Below, in pieces: positions 26,446 through 35,008 of a stretch of DNA of 64,000 nucleotides (positions are counted from its first letter, which is position 1; every line of letters begins with the position of its first letter). Origin of the DNA: Abditibacterium sp. (GTDB lineage: Bacteria > Armatimonadota > Abditibacteriia > Abditibacteriales > Abditibacteriaceae); NCBI GenBank assembly GCA_030448265.1, contig JAUJNG010000001.1:338490-402489 (forward strand). The letters run 5' to 3'. A model generated the notes under the pieces. That model saw nothing but the letters and a program-made list of their open reading frames with translations. It made no database searches and was not told the origin of the DNA. The position numbers were made by a program, and so were the translations under genes.

Positions 26446-27237
26446 ATGTTACACAACACAACACACCGTCAGCGAGGCACCATCCGCCAGGGCTTTACTC
26501 TCATCGAACTTCTTGTCGTCATAGCCATAATAGCGATCCTCGCCGCGATTCTGTTCCCCGTCTTCGGGCGGGCACGCGAGAACGCGCGGCGCTCGTCGTG
26601 CCAGAGCAATCTCAAGCAGATCGGCCTGGGCGTCATGCAATACGTGCAGGACTATGATGAGAACTATCCAATCAACGGCGACAATCCCAGACCGCCTGGT
26701 TGGGTGGGTAACCAGTTTTCCTTCTGGATTCTGCGCACTCATCCATATATCAAGAGTGTGCAACTCTACGGGTGTCCCAGTTCGCCAAACGAGAACAATT
26801 ACACCGTGGCCGGTGGGGGAACAACGTTAACGGGGAAATTTGGCACTTATAACTATGGCGCTAATGAAGCAGTTCTTCGCACGTGGAACACGACGGCTGC
26901 GACTCCCCCGACTCCCGTTTCTGTAGCCGCCATCGGCGCTACGGCGTTGTTGCCGATGATCGCCGATTGCACCGGTTGGATTACCGGCACCGGCAACCTC
27001 TACCGTATCATCAACGCCAGTGATAGGAGTATTGGTTGGGATGCGGCAGGCCATAATGCCACTAAAGTAGGAGAAGACCGTCACCTTGGCGGCTCTAACA
27101 TCGCCTTCGCTGACGGGCACGTCAAGTTCTATCCGCAAGGCGCGATGGGGCCGGATGCGGCACGCATCGCGGCGAGGAGACCGACCCCTTACTCCTTCAA
27201 GCTGCCCATTCGCATCGACGATGACCGTTTGAAATAG
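26446..27237 (+). CDS. H-X9-DG type II pseudopilin/prepilin B1
   Basis: A 263-aa prepilin, 117 nt after regulator B. AAGGA lies before ATGTTACAC, as in the paralogues. The leader ends TIRQG, cut before [20 protein letters not shown]; the conserved [19 protein letters not shown] block follows. The C-terminal region is different from the A copies except for [12 protein letters not shown] (H-X9-DG) and [17 protein letters not shown]. Its position between a sugar-responsive regulator and a secreted GH13 repeats the order of module A. The conserved hairpin follows 50 nt after the stop. Confidence 0.85.
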   Translation: MLHNTTHRQRGTIRQGFTLIELLVVIAIIAILAAILFPVFGRARENARRSSCQSNLKQIGLGVMQYVQDYDENYPINGDNPRPPGWVGNQFSFWILRTHPYIKSVQLYGCPSSPNENNYTVAGGGTTLTGKFGTYNYGANEAVLRTWNTTAATPPTPVSVAAIGATALLPMIADCTGWITGTGNLYRIINASDRSIGWDAAGHNATKVGEDRHLGGSNIAFADGHVKFYPQGAMGPDAARIAARRPTPYSFKLPIRIDDDRLK

Positions 27238-27287
27238 AGCCGGTTGGCCAGTCTAAGGCCTTCTCTCGTCGCCAGAGCGGAGATCCA

Positions 27288-27321
27288 GACGCAGCGTGAA
27301 ACACCTGTCTCACGCCGCGTC
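27288..27321 (+). other. post-prepilin hairpin 3 (conserved element)
   Basis: GACGCAGCGTGA (27288-27299) and TCACGCCGCGTC (27310-27321) form a 12-bp stem with one A-C mismatch and a 10-nt loop. It lies 50 nt after prepilin B1 and 110 nt before the GH13 start. Loop and stem match the copy at 16947, and preceding bases (GCGGAGAYC) are partly shared. Confidence 0.65.
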
Positions 27322-27431
27322 GCCGTCTTTAGGCCGAGGGAGAGCCGCTTCTCGCCTCAGCAACAAGGGGCGTCCAAAACGTCGTTTTGATGCGGGACGC
27401 GGCCCATTCACCCCTACAGCACGAATCTCCC

Positions 27432-28964
27432 ATGCTTGAAAATCTCACTGCGTTTAAAACCGGCCTTGTGGCCGCAGTTCTCTCGACGGCTGCGCTGTCC
27501 CCTCCGGCGACCGGCGCCGAGGCGTTTTCGCTGCCCGCCCAGGCGCCCATCGGCCCTTCCTGGGCGCGCGGCGCGGTGCTGTATCAACTCAATCCGCACA
27601 ATTACACGCCCGAAGGCACCCTCGCCGCCGCTCAAAAGCACCTGCCGCGCCTGGCGAAGTTGGGCGTGGATGTGGTGTGGCTGATGCCCGTCCACCCGCG
27701 CGGGCAGATGAAGCCGCGCAGCGAGTTTCTGCGCGCCAACGGCGGCGCCTCGCCGGTTCCCATCCCCGAAGCGCAACGCGACACCGAGTTTCGCGGCAAC
27801 CCCTACTGCCCGCGCGACCACACCCAGATTGACCCGCTCCTGGGCGATTTCGCCGACTTGAAGCGCTTCACCAACGAGGCGCACGCGCTGGGCCTCAAAG
27901 TGATGCTCGACTGGGTGCCCAACCACACCAGCTGGGATTCACCATTACTGGCACAGCACCCCGACTGGTATCTGCGCGACACGGAGAACCGCGTGAAGTT
28001 CCACGCGCCCTGGGAGCCGATTGCCAGACTCAGCTACGCCAAGCGCGACTCCGGCCTGTGGGAATATATGCTGGCGGCGCGCCGCAAATTCGTGGAAGAA
28101 GGCGGTGTGGACGGCTTCCGCGAGGATGTGGCCGGAAAAACGCCGCTCGAACACTGGAACTGGCTGCGGCCCCGCCTCGACCCCGACAACCGGCTGCTGA
28201 TGCTGGCCGAAGCCGACGAGACGGAACTATTGGGGCCGCTCGATATGGTCTATGACTGGGAGCTACCGGCGGTTTACTGGCGCGTTCTCGACGGCGGCGA
28301 ACCGGCGACCATCATTGACGATGTGTTGCGCCAGCAACACGCCAAGGCACCGGTAGGCGGCGCCTATCTGCGCTATCTGTTCAACCACGACCAGACCGGC
28401 GCGGCGCGCAGCCACTACCACGCGCGCTTCATCATCGAGCGCATCTACGGCGCTCAGGACGGCCCCACCGTGCCGCGCCACCCCGAAAAATTCGGCGTGG
28501 CGCTGCCCGCGCTGCACGTGCTGAACGCGACCCTGCCTGGCGGACGCGCACTGGTCTTCATGGGCCAGGAAGTCGGCTTTTACGGTGGGATTCCGCACAA
28601 TCGCGTTCAGGGCTTCAAGATTCCCTTCGACACGCCGCCCTCGCCCGCACTGCCCGATTTTTACCGCGACGTTGCGGCCTTGTGCGCTCGTGCGGCGATC
28701 TACGGCGGGAGTTTTCGCAAGCTCGCCACCGCGCGAGACGACGAGGTTTACGCCTTCGAGCGCGAGTTGGATGGCGAGCGCGTCATCGTGGCGGCCAACC
28801 TCTCCAAAACCCAGGCGCAGCCCGTGACGCTGCCCACCGGCACGACGCGCGGTTTGGTGGACGCCACACCGTCACTCGACGGCCAGCCGCGCGACGCCAC
28901 CGCGCGTGACAATTTCGATTTACCCGCCGGAGATTACCGCGTTTTCGCAACTCCACTTCGTTAA
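27432..28964 (+). CDS. secreted GH13 alpha-amylase-family protein
   Basis: A 510-aa protein; the ATG at 27432 opens a signal peptide (MLENLTAFKTGLVAAVLSTA...TGAEA). All four GH13 regions are visible: region I DWVPNHTS, region II GFREDVA with nucleophile Asp232, region III LMLAEAD with acid/base Glu260, and region IV FNHDQ with Asp320. The barrel is followed by a short C-terminal beta domain. The enzyme should act on alpha-glucosidic bonds; subfamily and substrate are not clear. It replaces the first GH39-like gene of module A in the equivalent position. The downstream GH39-like gene starts 19 nt later. Confidence 0.85.
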   Translation: MLENLTAFKTGLVAAVLSTAALSPPATGAEAFSLPAQAPIGPSWARGAVLYQLNPHNYTPEGTLAAAQKHLPRLAKLGVDVVWLMPVHPRGQMKPRSEFLRANGGASPVPIPEAQRDTEFRGNPYCPRDHTQIDPLLGDFADLKRFTNEAHALGLKVMLDWVPNHTSWDSPLLAQHPDWYLRDTENRVKFHAPWEPIARLSYAKRDSGLWEYMLAARRKFVEEGGVDGFREDVAGKTPLEHWNWLRPRLDPDNRLLMLAEADETELLGPLDMVYDWELPAVYWRVLDGGEPATIIDDVLRQQHAKAPVGGAYLRYLFNHDQTGAARSHYHARFIIERIYGAQDGPTVPRHPEKFGVALPALHVLNATLPGGRALVFMGQEVGFYGGIPHNRVQGFKIPFDTPPSPALPDFYRDVAALCARAAIYGGSFRKLATARDDEVYAFERELDGERVIVAANLSKTQAQPVTLPTGTTRGLVDATPSLDGQPRDATARDNFDLPAGDYRVFATPLR

Positions 28965-28983
28965 GAATGAAAAATAGGACACC

Positions 28984-31617
28984 ATGAAAATAGTCAACCT
29001 TTCCACTCAAGCCGCGCTGCTGCCGCTCGTGATGGCGGCGGCAAGCGGTATGGCCTGCGCGCAAAACGCACCCACCCCCGCCGCGCCAGGTCAAACGCGC
29101 GCGCTTTCCGCGTTGGAACAAGTCACGGCTTCAGTCGAAACCGGCGACGAACTGCATTTCGTGCGCCCCAATGAGCTGAACAAAGCCGTGCTGGTCTTGA
29201 AAAACGCGGGCAAAACTCCGGTGCGCGCCCAGCTTTCTTTTGGCCTCAAGGAACGCTCCAACGCTTCGGTGCCGCTCGCGTCGGCGGGCCAGATCGAGAT
29301 TGCAGCGGGCGGCGAGATGCGTCAGCCGTTGACCGCGCAGCAGATTGGCCCGCGTCTGGGCATCAAATATGTGGACTGGCAGCTCGCGCAAGGTGGCCAA
29401 AATGCGAGCGGGCACGCTTCGTTCGCCGTCCTCAATCCGGTCGGCGTCACGCCTGGCGTGGCGGGTGGCTTCGTCTTTGGCAACGCGGGGCTGCGCCATA
29501 ACTGGAATCCCGCCCAGAAAGAGCGTGTGATTCGCGCGGCGACGATGGTGGGAGCCGAATCGGTGCGCGCCGACACCGACTGGAATAACGTGCAGCCCCG
29601 CCCCGATCAGTGGAACTGGAAACCGCTCGACGAAACCGTCGCGCTGCTCGATAAATACGGCGCCGAGTGGCAGAACCTGGTCGCTTATGGCGGGCTGGAG
29701 TGGACGAAAAGCCCCGAAACAACGCAACTCATCAAAGAGCGCGGCGACGAGAAGCAGCAGTGGCGCTACCCGCCGCGCATGGATGCGTGGCGTCCCTGGG
29801 TGCGGGCGCAGGCGCAGCGCTACAAGGGCCGCGTGCGCTTCTACGAAATCTGGAATGAGCCGGATTTCCCGTTCTGGAAGGGCACGCCGGAGCAGTATCT
29901 CGAACTGCTCAAAGCCTCCTACCAGGAGATCAAAGCAGTTGACCCCAATGCAATTGTGATGACCGGCGGTTTCGCTTCGATGATTCATCGCCTCAACAAT
30001 CCCAAGGTGCTGGAACTCACGCTGAGTGAAGGCGAGCCTTACTTCGATATGCTGGCTTACCACAAGCACAGTTCGTTCCGCACCTTGCGCGAGGAAGTCG
30101 AGGATCGGCTGCTGCCGATGATGCGGAAATACAACGTGGATAAACCGCTCTACTTCAATGAGACGGCGATGAGCCGCGGTTACGAGCGCGAATACGATCA
30201 GGCCGTCGAACTGCCCAAGCGCCTGGCGCTGGTGTGGGCGCGCGGCTCGCGTGGCTACCACTACTTTAACATCTGGAATCGCGCCGACGAGAGCAGCTCG
30301 GCGGCGGGCTACAACATGGTGAACCCCGATTTTTCGCCGCGTCCGGTGTGGGTGGCCTTCAACGAGATGTCGCGGGTGTTGCGGGGCCGCGAGTTCTCGC
30401 ACCAGCTTGATCTGGGAGCGGGCCGCTGGGGTTTTGCCTTCGGTGGCAAGGGCGACTTTGTGGGCGACGACGCCAGGGATTACGCGCTGCTCGCCTGGAC
30501 GGAAGACGCGGCTCTGGCCGACGCGCCCACGGTGTTCAACGTGGGCAACGGCGCGACGGCGCGCGTGGTTGACCTGATGGGCAACACTTCGCCGCTGCCG
30601 GTGAGCGAGGGGCGCCTGCTCTTCACCGTGACGAATGAGCCGCAATATCTGGTGATTGAGAACGCCGCCACCAAACCGGTGGCGCAGGGCGCGCTGCTCG
30701 AAGTGGGACGCGCCGGAGCCGTGGTGCCAGGCGGAACGCAGACCTTGAGGGTGCGGCTTCGCAACCCGATGGGCACGCCGCAGACCGCGCGCCTGACGTG
30801 GAGCGTGCCCGCCTCGCTGGTAGCACGCTCGCCGCTGACGGTTGAAAAGCAGATTCCCGCCGGTGGCGAAACCGAAGCGACGCTGCAAATCGCGCTGCCA
30901 ACCGGCCAGACGGACGCCGCGACGCCCGCGCAGCCGGTGACGGCGACACTGCGCCTGGGCGAAACCGGCCTCGCGGGGCAGGCGGCGATTCCCATCAGCG
31001 TGGGCGTTCGCATCCCTGCGGGCGACTTCGGGGCACGCGCCGCCGACTTTTCGCTGCAAAGCGCCGCCGACATCATGAACACCAACGACATCGACCCCGC
31101 AACCAACCACCTGACGTGGAAAGGGCCACAAGATTTGAGCGCCCGCGCGTGGCTGGGACGCGGCCAAGGTGCGCTGCGCCTGCGCTTCGAGGTGCGCGAC
31201 GACGTGCAGCGCCAGCCACACGGAGGCAAGGATTTGTGGCAGGGCGACAGCATCCAGATGGCGCTCGCCGTGCCAGGCCAGGACGGCTTCTTTGAAATGG
31301 GCCTATCGCGCGGGGACAAGGGACAGCCGCTGGTGCATTCGTGGAGCACGCCGAGCGGCTTCAACGGTGGCGCCCTCGTCAGGGCGGTCAAGCTGCAAAC
31401 GCAGCGTCAGGGCGACCGCACCATCTACGACGCAACGCTGCCCTACGCGGCGCTGGGCCTGAGCGATGAAGCATTGAAGCAGGGCGTGCGCTTCTCCTTC
31501 GTGGTGAACGACCTGGATGTAACCAACGACACGGTGCGCGAAGGCTATCTCAAGCTCAGCGACGGCATTGCGGGCGACAAGGACACCACGCGCTTCCCGA
31601 CGGTGGTGCTGGATTGA
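28984..31617 (+). CDS. secreted GH39-like glycosidase B1 with CBM9-like C-terminus
   Basis: An 877-aa protein, closest to the gene at 19621. Signal peptide MKIVNLSTQAALLPLVMAA...MACAQ. The beta-sandwich is almost the same as in 19621 (LKERSNASVPLASAGQIEIA). The TIM barrel has FYEIWNEPDFPFWKG (acid/base Glu292) and LYFNETAMSRG (nucleophile Glu393). The CBM9-like end has DLSARAWLGRGQGALRLRFE. Barrel residues near the active site differ (DFPFWKG against DIAFFKG), which could change substrate preference. The stop TGA overlaps the TTG start of the sulfatase (TTGA), so the pair is translationally coupled. Confidence 0.7.
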   Translation: MKIVNLSTQAALLPLVMAAASGMACAQNAPTPAAPGQTRALSALEQVTASVETGDELHFVRPNELNKAVLVLKNAGKTPVRAQLSFGLKERSNASVPLASAGQIEIAAGGEMRQPLTAQQIGPRLGIKYVDWQLAQGGQNASGHASFAVLNPVGVTPGVAGGFVFGNAGLRHNWNPAQKERVIRAATMVGAESVRADTDWNNVQPRPDQWNWKPLDETVALLDKYGAEWQNLVAYGGLEWTKSPETTQLIKERGDEKQQWRYPPRMDAWRPWVRAQAQRYKGRVRFYEIWNEPDFPFWKGTPEQYLELLKASYQEIKAVDPNAIVMTGGFASMIHRLNNPKVLELTLSEGEPYFDMLAYHKHSSFRTLREEVEDRLLPMMRKYNVDKPLYFNETAMSRGYEREYDQAVELPKRLALVWARGSRGYHYFNIWNRADESSSAAGYNMVNPDFSPRPVWVAFNEMSRVLRGREFSHQLDLGAGRWGFAFGGKGDFVGDDARDYALLAWTEDAALADAPTVFNVGNGATARVVDLMGNTSPLPVSEGRLLFTVTNEPQYLVIENAATKPVAQGALLEVGRAGAVVPGGTQTLRVRLRNPMGTPQTARLTWSVPASLVARSPLTVEKQIPAGGETEATLQIALPTGQTDAATPAQPVTATLRLGETGLAGQAAIPISVGVRIPAGDFGARAADFSLQSAADIMNTNDIDPATNHLTWKGPQDLSARAWLGRGQGALRLRFEVRDDVQRQPHGGKDLWQGDSIQMALAVPGQDGFFEMGLSRGDKGQPLVHSWSTPSGFNGGALVRAVKLQTQRQGDRTIYDATLPYAALGLSDEALKQGVRFSFVVNDLDVTNDTVREGYLKLSDGIAGDKDTTRFPTVVLD

Positions 31618-33113
31618 ACGAATCAGAAACCATCACGCGCCGTCAGTTCGTGCAAGCCACCGGCGCCGCTTTGCTCGGCGCGACGGCGGCGAGCGCGGCA
31701 CCGCCTCAAACCAGGCCCATGAACCCAACTCCATCCAACGGGCAACGGCGCCCAAACATTTTGCTCCTCACCGCCGACGACATCGGCTGGCAGACGGTGG
31801 GCTGCTACGGCTGCACCACGCCTGGCACCACGCCTCATCTCGACGCCTTCGCTGCCTCGGCCCTGCGTTTCGAGCGGGCGCACGTCACCCAGGCGGTGTG
31901 CGTGCCCAGCCGCACCTCGATGCAGACGGGCCGCTACCCGCACCGCTACTGGGGCGAAGTAGATTCCTCCGGCAAGCCAGGCTACGGCGTGCGGCCCGAC
32001 GTGCCGACTTTGCCCGAAGCGTTGCAACGCGCCGGTTATTTCACGGCGATGCTGGGCAAAGTCACCCATCACGCGCCGTCCGCGAAGTTCCCCTGGGACG
32101 TGGCCATCAACCACTGGGATTGGGAGCGGCTGCGCTACGCGCGCGACCCGCAAGCTATCGGGCAACTCACCAGTGAGATCATCGGGCAGGCGAGCGCGGC
32201 AAAGCAGCCTTTTTATCTGGTGGTCAACAGCGCCGACCCGCATCGCCCCTTTCCTGGCACCGAAAAGCCGAGAGAAGGTCAGGGCGGGCCGTTTCCCGAC
32301 CCGTCGCGCACCTACCGACCCGATGAAGTCGCGGTGCCCAACTTTTTGCCCGACCTGCCCGACGTGCGGCGCGAATACGCCCAATATCTGAGCGGCGTGC
32401 GCCGCGCCGACGACGCCATCGGTGCCGCGCTGCGCGCGCTGCGCGAATCGGGCCAGGAAGAAAATACCATCGTGATTTTCCTTTCCGATCACGGCAGCCC
32501 GTTCCCCTTCGCCAAAGAGAACTGCTACCTTGCCAGCACCAAAACGCCGCTGATGGTGCGCTGGCCCCGCGTGACGCGCGCGGGCGGCGTGGAACGCGAG
32601 CATTTCGTCTCTGGGGTTGATCTGCCCGCGACGATTTTGGAAGCGTGTGGTCTGCCGGATTTACCCGAAAGCGACGGATTTTCGTTTGGCCCGCTGCTGC
32701 GCGGACAAAAGCAGGCGGGGCGCGAGCAGGTGGTGACGGTGTTTCATCACACGCCAGGGCACGCGGCGATGCCAATGCGCGGCTTGCTGAGCGGGCGCTA
32801 CGGCTACGTTTACAACGCCTGGGCCAACGGCGAAGAGGGTTACGCTCCTGGAGATCCGTTTGGCGGTCTGACCTGGAACGCGATGCGCGAAGCCGCCAAA
32901 ACCGACCCGCAAGTGCAACGGCGCGTCGATTTTTGCCTCCGCCGCACGCCCGAAGAGCTTTACGACTACGAGGCCGATCCCAACGCCCTGAACAACCTCA
33001 TCGCCGCGCCGCAACTGGCCGAAGTCGCGCGGCAGATGCGAAGCGAACTGCTGGGCTGGATGGGGCGCAAGCAAGACCCACTGCTCGCTCAATACGAGCC
33101 GCTCTCGCGCTGA
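31614..33113 (+). CDS. Tat-exported Cys-type sulfatase (S1 family)
   Basis: A 499-aa sulfatase starting at a TTG that overlaps the GH39-like stop; the Tat motif TRRQFVQATGAALLG follows at once, supporting this start. LLTADDIGW carries the first metal-binding Asp pair and CVPSRTSMQTG gives the formylglycine Cys96. FLSDHGSPF is the second metal site. The C-terminal subdomain ends with the common DYEADPNALNNL signature. Most similar in the window to the sulfatase at 38230 (both have NVxRRADxA-type segments, SDHG[SM] and DLPATILEACGLPD-like blocks). Substrate unknown. Confidence 0.85.
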   Translation: MNESETITRRQFVQATGAALLGATAASAAPPQTRPMNPTPSNGQRRPNILLLTADDIGWQTVGCYGCTTPGTTPHLDAFAASALRFERAHVTQAVCVPSRTSMQTGRYPHRYWGEVDSSGKPGYGVRPDVPTLPEALQRAGYFTAMLGKVTHHAPSAKFPWDVAINHWDWERLRYARDPQAIGQLTSEIIGQASAAKQPFYLVVNSADPHRPFPGTEKPREGQGGPFPDPSRTYRPDEVAVPNFLPDLPDVRREYAQYLSGVRRADDAIGAALRALRESGQEENTIVIFLSDHGSPFPFAKENCYLASTKTPLMVRWPRVTRAGGVEREHFVSGVDLPATILEACGLPDLPESDGFSFGPLLRGQKQAGREQVVTVFHHTPGHAAMPMRGLLSGRYGYVYNAWANGEEGYAPGDPFGGLTWNAMREAAKTDPQVQRRVDFCLRRTPEELYDYEADPNALNNLIAAPQLAEVARQMRSELLGWMGRKQDPLLAQYEPLSR

Positions 33114-33145
33114 GCGAGCCGAAACAGCAAAGGAAAACTCTCGCC

Positions 33146-34981
33146 ATGACCCTACGCACATCTTGCCTCACTTTGACCACGCTTGCCGCGTTGTCACCAC
33201 TCGCTCAAGCCCAGACCAACCTTCCGGCGGCTCCCGCCACCCTTTCGGCGCGCGCTGCGGCGTCGCCTCGCTACCAAATGAACCTCACCGAACTTCAACG
33301 CCAACAACTCGAAAAGTCGCTCGAAAAATCGCACGCGCAATACGATCCGCAGCAGCGATTGCTCGCGCAGCACAAAGGCGGCGGTTACGACTACAACTCG
33401 TTTCTCCGCAACCAGACGGTGCATCCCACGCGCGAATCGCTGGGCTACGCGGTCAAGCTGCTCGACACCGGCAACCCGCAGTGGGAAGCGCGCGCCTTCG
33501 ACATTCTGCGCCGCGTTCTGGAGTTCCAGATCACCGACCCCAAACACGACGGCTACGGCATTTGGGGCAAATTCTCCGAGGAGCCGCTCGACAAAGCGCC
33601 TTACATCGACCGCAACTGGGCCGACTTCCTGGGCAAAAACTACCTGCACGTCGCCATGTATCACGGGCACCGGCTGCCGCCCGATCTGCAAGGCGAGGTC
33701 AAAACCGGCCTGCTGCGCGCCGCCGAAGCCATCAAGCGCCGCAACGTGGGGCCAGGCTACACCAACATCGCGGTCATGGGCACTTACGTCACCCTTCTCA
33801 CCGCCGGCCTTTATAACGATGCCGAATTGCGCGCCTACGCCCTGGTGAGGTTGAAGAAGTTCCATGCTTACACGCGCGACCTGGGCGGTTTTGCCGAATA
33901 CAACAGCCCGACCTACACCGGCGTGGCGCTGAGCGACTTGCAGCGTTTCGTGCGCGACGTGCGCGATCCCGAAGCCAAACCGCTGGTCGAAGACCTGCAC
34001 CGCGTGGCGTGGGAAGAGATCGCCACCCACTTCCACGCGCCCACGCGCCAGTGGGCGGGGCCGTATTCGCGCAACTACGGCAGTTTGGTGAGCGACTCGC
34101 ACGCCGCTTTGATCGAGCGTCACACCGGCCCCACCGTCGAATTCGGGCTGGTAAGCGACGCCGAAAAAGCCCAGACCGAGCCGAAGTGCCCACCCGAACT
34201 GGAGAAGTATTTCGGGCCGCTGCTGGCGCCGCGCACCGAACAGCGGGTGTTCCAGAAAGAAACGGTGCCGCACGTCGTGGGCACCACGTATCTGCACCCT
34301 CAGTTCGCGCTCGGCACGGTCAGCTACAACGATCTGTGGAACCAGAAGCGCAACCTGCTGGCGCACTGGGGCACGCCGCAGCAGCCGTCGTATTTGCACC
34401 TGCGCTTTCTGCACGACGGCTTCGATTTCCAGACCATGCGCTTCGCCGCGCAGCAGCAGGAAGGCCGCACTCTGGTGGCGCTGCATCTGGCGACCGACGG
34501 CGGCGACAAGCACCCCAGTTTGGACAAGATCAAGGACGCCACCATCGCGGCCAAAGAATGGCGCGTGCGCTGGGAGTTTGGCGGCGACGCCAAGGATGTC
34601 GTCATTCAAGCGCCCGCCGACCTGTCGCAGCCCGCGCACATCGTCGCCGACGGCCTGCACTTTCGCATCGCCGCGCCGCACGCGCGCTGGGGCGAACTTC
34701 AGGGCCGCTGGGAAGCGGGCAAAAACGACAAAACGGCGTGGCTCGACATCGTTTTCTACGACGGCCCAGAGCGCCAGTGGAAGCTGAACGAGTTGGAACA
34801 CGTCGCGGCGGGCCTGGCGCTGCAAATCTCGGCTGCGGATGAGCCGATGGCACCGGTGGAAGTGCTGGAGCGCGACGAGCGCCTTTCGCTGCGCTGGAAC
34901 GGGCTACAACTGTCGGTGACGACGCGGCCCGAAGACGCCAAGACGCTGCGCGAAAAAGTGCGTCTGGGCGCGGCGAACTAA
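33146..34981 (+). CDS. secreted alpha-helical protein, possibly a polysaccharide lyase
   Basis: A 611-aa protein with signal peptide MTLRTSCLTLTTLAALSPLAQAQ. The ATG at 33146 is chosen because of this leader; the frame is open upstream inside the sulfatase. Residues ~60-330 are helical with aromatic and His-rich turns (YGIWGKFSEEPLDKAPYIDR, GGFAEYNSPTYTGVALSDL, AGPYSRNYGSL), like an alpha/alpha toroid; the last ~280 residues are beta-rich. This two-part build occurs in heparinase-like and other polysaccharide lyases. I do not recognise the family. Flanking sulfatases suggest action on a sulfated glycan. It is 32 nt after the sulfatase stop. Confidence 0.5.
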   Translation: MTLRTSCLTLTTLAALSPLAQAQTNLPAAPATLSARAAASPRYQMNLTELQRQQLEKSLEKSHAQYDPQQRLLAQHKGGGYDYNSFLRNQTVHPTRESLGYAVKLLDTGNPQWEARAFDILRRVLEFQITDPKHDGYGIWGKFSEEPLDKAPYIDRNWADFLGKNYLHVAMYHGHRLPPDLQGEVKTGLLRAAEAIKRRNVGPGYTNIAVMGTYVTLLTAGLYNDAELRAYALVRLKKFHAYTRDLGGFAEYNSPTYTGVALSDLQRFVRDVRDPEAKPLVEDLHRVAWEEIATHFHAPTRQWAGPYSRNYGSLVSDSHAALIERHTGPTVEFGLVSDAEKAQTEPKCPPELEKYFGPLLAPRTEQRVFQKETVPHVVGTTYLHPQFALGTVSYNDLWNQKRNLLAHWGTPQQPSYLHLRFLHDGFDFQTMRFAAQQQEGRTLVALHLATDGGDKHPSLDKIKDATIAAKEWRVRWEFGGDAKDVVIQAPADLSQPAHIVADGLHFRIAAPHARWGELQGRWEAGKNDKTAWLDIVFYDGPERQWKLNELEHVAAGLALQISAADEPMAPVEVLERDERLSLRWNGLQLSVTTRPEDAKTLREKVRLGAAN

Positions 34982-35008
34982 GGTCTTGCGGCCTACAACG
35001 GAAACATC

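Noticed and set aside
29131-31221. A 696-codon open frame on the minus strand opposite the GH39-like gene
   Set aside because: It mirrors the codon structure of the + strand gene in high-GC DNA, has no recognisable domain (runs of Arg, His and Ala) and no start context. The same holds for the long minus-strand frames at 33194-34825, 43718-45787, 47976-49775 and 54415-56316.
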